Source: Chryseobacterium sp. KLBC 52 (GTDB lineage Bacteria; Bacteroidota; Bacteroidia; Flavobacteriales; Weeksellaceae). From it: 43,373 bases of DNA. The notes under the pieces are model-generated. The model was not told the DNA's origin, searched no databases, and saw nothing but the letters and a program-made list of their open reading frames with translations. This document shows, piece after piece, positions 40,043 to 43,373 of the stretch (its first letter is position 1; each line of letters starts with the position of its first letter). The stretch is taken from contig NZ_QDFZ01000026.1 of the NCBI RefSeq assembly GCF_003347605.1, forward strand, positions 1 through 43,373, given 5' to 3'. The translations under genes and the position numbers were made by a program.

Positions 40043-41431
40043 TTATGAAACGGCTACTTCTGCCTGCTTCACTTTTACGCTTTTCAATATAAAATAGAAT
40101 AACATTCCGAGTGCTAATAAAGCGTAGCTGATCAAAATAATCAGATTTAAGCTTCCCACTGATAATTCTGACGGAAAGATCTGACTCATCAACGTCATGA
40201 ATGACAATCCAATCCCTGCTCCCAAAAAGTAACTCGTAGAGCTCAAACTTGATGCCAATCCGTAATGTGCTGGTTCCACATCCTGAATTCCCATCACTGA
40301 AAGTGCGGTAAAACAAAACGTCATTCCAACTCCGGAGATGCATGCAGCTCCCAATAAAACAATTGTTAGCAGATGTCCTGCATAAACAGAAATCAGCAGC
40401 AATAATCCTCCGGCCAGCATAAATGACCATCCTAAAACACCCATTTGAGAAGAACTCAGACGTTTTGATATGTGCGGCAGAATAAATTTAGCCGTCAAGG
40501 CAGACAAAACACTGAACGGGACAAGCATTAACCCTGCAGAAGCAGCACTATATCCCATATCTTTCTGAAGCATCAGTGAAATCAGGAATAAAAACCCGAT
40601 AAAAAATGCTCCCAGGGTAAAAAATACTGCATTGGAAACGACTAAAGATCTGTGTTTAAATAGTTTTAAATCTACCAAAGGTTCTGCAACAGATTTTAAA
40701 CGGTAGTATACCATAACAAGCAGTACTAATGCCAAAACCAAAGAACCGGTTATCAGGAAAGGCTGTTCTTTAATATGAATCAATTCGTGTGTTCCGTAAG
40801 TCAGACTTAAAAGCCCAAGCACCATTAATATTCCTGAAACCATATCTGTTTTCTGAGCGGTTTCATTTTTCTCATCTGCCGGCAGATAATAGTGCGACAA
40901 CACCAATGTGATCAAAAGAATAGGAACATTGATCAGGAAAACCCAGTGCCAGCTCAGGTAAGTACTGATAATTCCTCCTACTGAAAGACCACTTCCTGAA
41001 CCAATGGCTGCAAATGAACTGAAAATTCCGATTGCACGGTTTCGTTCCTGTTCTCCTCTGAAGGTATTGGTCACAATGGACAACGCAGAAGGCATCACTA
41101 ACGCAGCTCCCAATCCCTGCAAAGCACGGAATATAGCCAGCACTTCAAAGTTTTGAGACAATCCTGCTCCTAACGAAGTCAGCATAAAAATCAGCGCTCC
41201 AAGGAGAAACATTTTCTTTCTTCCGATCTGATCTGAAAGCTTTCCTCCAATAATCAGAAATCCTCCAAAGAACAATACATAAAGCGTCTGCAGCCACTGA
41301 ACCGTCTCTGCCCCAATCTGAAACTGCTGCTGAATGGAAGGAATGGTTAAATTAATAATGGCAATATCCAACGCCTCTACAAATGTCCCTACCGATGCTA
41401 AAATTAATATTACATTCTTCCTTGTATCCAT
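40043..41431 (-). CDS. MFS drug/metabolite exporter, DHA2 (14-helix) type
   Basis: The 462-residue inner membrane proton antiporter has 14 hydrophobic segments. Motif A (GGKLSDQIGRKKMFLLGA), motif C-like GSGSGLSVGGIISTYLSWHW in part, and the start DIAIINLTIPSIQQQF mark the EmrB/QacA group. It is divergent from an Lrp/AsnC regulator with a 142-bp shared promoter region, which suggests control by that regulator and possibly an amino-acid-related substrate. Confidence 0.9.
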   Translation of the reverse strand: MDTRKNVILILASVGTFVEALDIAIINLTIPSIQQQFQIGAETVQWLQTLYVLFFGGFLIIGGKLSDQIGRKKMFLLGALIFMLTSLGAGLSQNFEVLAIFRALQGLGAALVMPSALSIVTNTFRGEQERNRAIGIFSSFAAIGSGSGLSVGGIISTYLSWHWVFLINVPILLITLVLSHYYLPADEKNETAQKTDMVSGILMVLGLLSLTYGTHELIHIKEQPFLITGSLVLALVLLVMVYYRLKSVAEPLVDLKLFKHRSLVVSNAVFFTLGAFFIGFLFLISLMLQKDMGYSAASAGLMLVPFSVLSALTAKFILPHISKRLSSSQMGVLGWSFMLAGGLLLLISVYAGHLLTIVLLGAACISGVGMTFCFTALSVMGIQDVEPAHYGLASSLSSTSYFLGAGIGLSFMTLMSQIFPSELSVGSLNLIILISYALLALGMLFYFILKSVKVKQAEVAVS

Positions 41432-41446
41432 GTTTCAAATTTCCTG

Positions 41447-41454
41447 CAAAATTA
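41447..41454 (-). promoter_or_regulatory. Probable promoter of the MFS gene
   Basis: The minus strand reads TAATTTTG, a perfect TAnnTTTG match, 16 bp before the start codon. The leader would be very short. Confidence 0.5.
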
Positions 41455-41486
41455 AAATTAACAGAACGTATTTGAAAATTTAACCT

Positions 41487-41512
41487 TAAATTTGGAACAA
41501 TATTGAATATTG
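41487..41512 (+). promoter_or_regulatory. Lrp-gene promoter with overlapping palindrome
   Basis: TAAATTTG (41487-41494) is followed at the expected start point by the perfect palindrome CAATATT-G-AATATTG (41498-41512). This position suits autorepression by the Lrp-type product. Confidence 0.55.
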
Positions 41513-41573
41513 AAAACATTTAAAAGAACAAAGCATCTGATCTATCAGAAAAAATGTATAAAAACAGAACAAA

Positions 41574-42044
41574 ATGGCAACTGAAAATTATATTCCGGAT
41601 GAAAAAGACTTATCCATTCTCCGTCTGCTTCAGAAAGACGCGAAGATGAGTGTGCGTGATATTTCGGCAAGGATCAATTTGAGTCCTACGCCTACGCATG
41701 AGCGTATCAAACGTATGGAAAAACAGGGAATCATTAAAGAATATACGGCTGTGGTAGACCGCAAAAAGGTCAATAAAGGGATGATGGTGATCTGTATGAT
41801 CGCTTTAAATGTTCACAATAAAAAAACTGCGGGGAAATTTATTGAGGAAGTCGGAAAGCTGAAAGAAGTGGTAGAATTTTACAATATCAGTGGGGATTTT
41901 GATTTTATGCTGAAGATCCTAGCCCCTAATATGGATGAATTTCATGAGTTTTTTGTCAACAAACTATCGGAAATAGAAGGCATTGGGCAGACTAAAAGTA
42001 TTTTTGTGATGAACAGCATCAAGGAAAGCGCTCAGATTGTTTGA
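41574..42044 (+). CDS. Lrp/AsnC family transcriptional regulator
   Basis: The 156-residue regulator has an N-terminal winged helix (about 10-60: DEKDLSILRLLQKDAKMSVR and INLSPTPTHERIKRMEKQGI) and a C-terminal RAM ligand-binding domain (about 70-150: KGMMVICMIALNVHNKKT, VVEFYNISGDFDFMLKILA). Family members sense amino acids as octamers. Divergence from the MFS exporter suggests that gene is its target. Confidence 0.92.
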   Translation: MATENYIPDEKDLSILRLLQKDAKMSVRDISARINLSPTPTHERIKRMEKQGIIKEYTAVVDRKKVNKGMMVICMIALNVHNKKTAGKFIEEVGKLKEVVEFYNISGDFDFMLKILAPNMDEFHEFFVNKLSEIEGIGQTKSIFVMNSIKESAQIV

Positions 42045-42089
42045 CTAGTCCTGAAAATCTGATACAGATTATAGTACAAAAATAAATAA

Positions 42090-42959
42090 TTAAACCAGAG
42101 TAATTTTACTATTGCTTTGGTTTTTGTTTTTATAGGTTTTCATTTTAATTTGTGACTGTTTATGCATTTGGTTTGGAGTTAGATAATGATTTGAAAAATG
42201 TGGGCGTAAATTATTGTAGATTTCGATAGATTCATTTACTATCTTTTTCCTTAAATTGTTGTTTATATCATGTTTATCAATATCAAACTCATGCTTTAAA
42301 ATACCATTTATTCTCTCTGCTACTGCATTTTGATAAGGATCAGAGTTTTGTGTCATACTACATTTTAATTGATGTTTCTGTAAAAGTCTTTGATACTCAT
42401 TCGAGCAGTATTGTAAACCACGATCGGAATGATGGATTAAAGATTCTCTCATACCTTTATACTTCTTTAGAGCTCTTTTTAAAGCTATAATACTACTCTG
42501 TGTATTTAAATTGTCTGCAACAAAGTGTCCCATTATTTTCTTAGAATACGCATCAGTTATTAAACTTAAATAGCTTGGATTTTTTCGGTTCCCTATATAA
42601 GTAATATCTGCAACCCATACCTGGTTGGGCTTTGTTATCTGATAGTCAAGGAGCAGGTTCTTATGCTTTCTAAAACGATGATGAGAGTTGGTTGTAATGT
42701 GATAGCTTTTGCGAGGTTCAATCAATAAATGATTAGCTTTTAAGATGGCAAAGAATTTATCTCTCCCTACCTTAATGGAGCTTAAGGATCTCTGTAAAAT
42801 AAAATATAATTTCCTGCCTCCTAACCGGGGCATCTTAACACGAAGATTCTCTACCAGCTTTACTACCTCTGAAGCTTTATCTTTACAAACTTTCGTACGC
42901 TTGATACTTCTATAATAGATTTGTCTATTTAACCCTAACAATCCACAAGTAAAAATCAA
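42090..42959 (-). CDS. IS3 family transposase OrfB (DDE domain)
   Basis: The 289-residue frame carries an HTH_21-like segment (about 30-80) and the rve integrase core with the three acidic residues in VWVADITYIGN, LIHHSDRGLQY and NAVAERINGILKHEF. It begins at a TTG codon overlapping the end of orfA in the -1 frame. The A-rich stretch AAAGAAAAAGAAAC just before the orfA stop is a plausible site of programmed frameshifting to make the OrfAB transposase. No internal stop is seen, so the element may be active. Confidence 0.9.
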   Translation of the reverse strand: MIFTCGLLGLNRQIYYRSIKRTKVCKDKASEVVKLVENLRVKMPRLGGRKLYFILQRSLSSIKVGRDKFFAILKANHLLIEPRKSYHITTNSHHRFRKHKNLLLDYQITKPNQVWVADITYIGNRKNPSYLSLITDAYSKKIMGHFVADNLNTQSSIIALKRALKKYKGMRESLIHHSDRGLQYCSNEYQRLLQKHQLKCSMTQNSDPYQNAVAERINGILKHEFDIDKHDINNNLRKKIVNESIEIYNNLRPHFSNHYLTPNQMHKQSQIKMKTYKNKNQSNSKITLV

Positions 42960-43373
42960 AGTTTCTTTTTCTTTACTGCGGAAGTAATCGATTGTTCGGG
43001 TGGTGAGTTTTTTCGAATATCAATGTGATATTCTTTCTCAGCCAGATCAATCATCATATCAAAAAATATGGACTTCTTATCTGCAATATAAGCCTGCTTT
43101 TCTAAAAAAGCCTTTTGCTTTTCAAGAAGCCTTACCTGGGCTTCTAATTCCATAATACGTTGTTCAGGTGTTTTTTCCATGGCATAAGGTCTTTGGTTTT
43201 CCCAATCAAAGTTACCATATTTTCTCAGCCAATTTAAAATAGTACCATGAGATTGAATACCATATTTCTTACGACAACTAGTAATAGTGGATGCTCCACA
43301 TTCAACTTCTTTCACGATTTGAAGTTTTAAACTTAAACTGTAATCCTTCTGTGTGCGTTTAATGTACGTGGAT
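42956..43373 (-). CDS. IS3 family transposase OrfA, 5' end outside the window
   Basis: This is a helix-turn-helix DNA-binding subunit (CGASTITSCRKKYGIQSHGT, ILNWLRKYG) followed by a leucine-zipper-like coiled coil (EQRIMELEAQVRLLEKQKAF). The frame remains open through the window edge (KRTQKDYSLSLKLQIVKEVE), which is the usual OrfA N-terminal region, so the GTG at 43315 is not the true start. The 3' end overlaps orfB. Confidence 0.85.
   Translation of the reverse strand, partial: STYIKRTQKDYSLSLKLQIVKEVECGASTITSCRKKYGIQSHGTILNWLRKYGNFDWENQRPYAMEKTPEQRIMELEAQVRLLEKQKAFLEKQAYIADKKSIFFDMMIDLAEKEYHIDIRKNSPPEQSITSAVKKKKL

Larger units (their letters stand above)
42090..43373 (-). mobile_element. 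IS3-family insertion sequence, cut by the window end
   Basis: Two overlapping frames, orfA (helix-turn-helix) and orfB (DDE integrase), read on the minus strand in the IS3 (IS150-like) arrangement. The right part, including the 5' end of orfA and one terminal repeat, is beyond the window. The left end should lie in 42045-42089 but cannot be placed without its partner repeat. Confidence 0.85.

Noticed and set aside
40011..40430. Minus-strand frame of 139 codons
   Set aside because: It overlaps the 3' part of the MFS exporter in another frame, has no recognisable family and is a shadow of that gene.

Overview
The window looks like a chromosomal segment of a Chryseobacterium-like member of the Flavobacteriia (Bacteroidota). 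The G+C is low, promoters fit the Bacteroidota -7 consensus TAnnTTTG (for example 3743-3750, 10604-10611, 17664-17671, 21924-21931, 41487-41494), Shine-Dalgarno sites are weak, and the gene families are typical of that group: an OMP_b-brl_3 TonB-type barrel, a DUF2652 protein, a GH3 beta-glucosidase and the Bacteroidota type of topoisomerase III. No plasmid or phage backbone is visible. Intergenic spaces are full of short dispersed repeats, of which I recognise at least three families.

Layout. (1) 1-1564: a complete IS110-group element (about 11-1225) inserted into a REP-like palindrome, then further repeats and a 3' fragment of a tRNA gene. The non-coding end of the IS110 folds like a bridge RNA, and its guide segments match both the interrupted target and the element's own ends. 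(2) 1565-4825: topoisomerase III and a secreted protein carrying only an M17-peptidase N-terminal domain. (3) 5098-17311: a minus-strand block reading as quinone/aromatic-stress functions: pirin, a YcaC-like isochorismatase-fold hydrolase, a YtcJ-like amidohydrolase, DoxX, an alginate-export-type porin, a Crp-like regulator with a pseudo-receiver partner, a CPA1 antiporter, an MhqD-like esterase, two ring-cleaving dioxygenases and a small GNAT protein. A 22-bp dyad sits exactly 20 bp upstream of the -7 element of both the pirin operon and one dioxygenase gene, so the two units probably share a regulator. (4) 17664-21516: a methionine unit. A methionine-rich leader peptide, an intrinsic terminator and a competing antiterminator precede an EamA transporter and metN-metI-metQ. 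(5) 21956-24220: a GH3 beta-glucosidase.

(6) 24224-28912 is an AT-rich accessory island: a promoter, a candidate msr-msd RNA bounded by 10-nt inverted repeats, a retron-type reverse transcriptase (NAxxH and VTG motifs) with a C-terminal extension of about 320 residues, a pseudo-receiver protein, and a protein with an intact phospho-receiver domain. No sensor kinase gene is nearby. I cannot match this to a named retron type, and it is the best candidate for an undescribed (probably anti-phage) system. (7) 29065-31251: a TonB-type outer-membrane barrel. (8) 31621-39090: DUF2652, a complete RND tripartite efflux operon and an AraC regulator, with a 21-bp-spaced direct repeat upstream of the operon. 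(9) 39176-42044: a metallophosphoesterase, then a DHA2 MFS exporter divergent from an Lrp/AsnC regulator. (10) 42090-43373: an IS3-family element cut by the window end.

Working together: region 3 plausibly detoxifies quinones and related electrophiles, region 4 tunes methionine transport to supply, region 8 is inducible drug efflux, and region 9 fits Lrp-controlled export. These functions rest on recognised families. The attenuation, bridge-RNA and retron interpretations rest on base pairing and motifs read directly from the sequence, without folding software or database searches.
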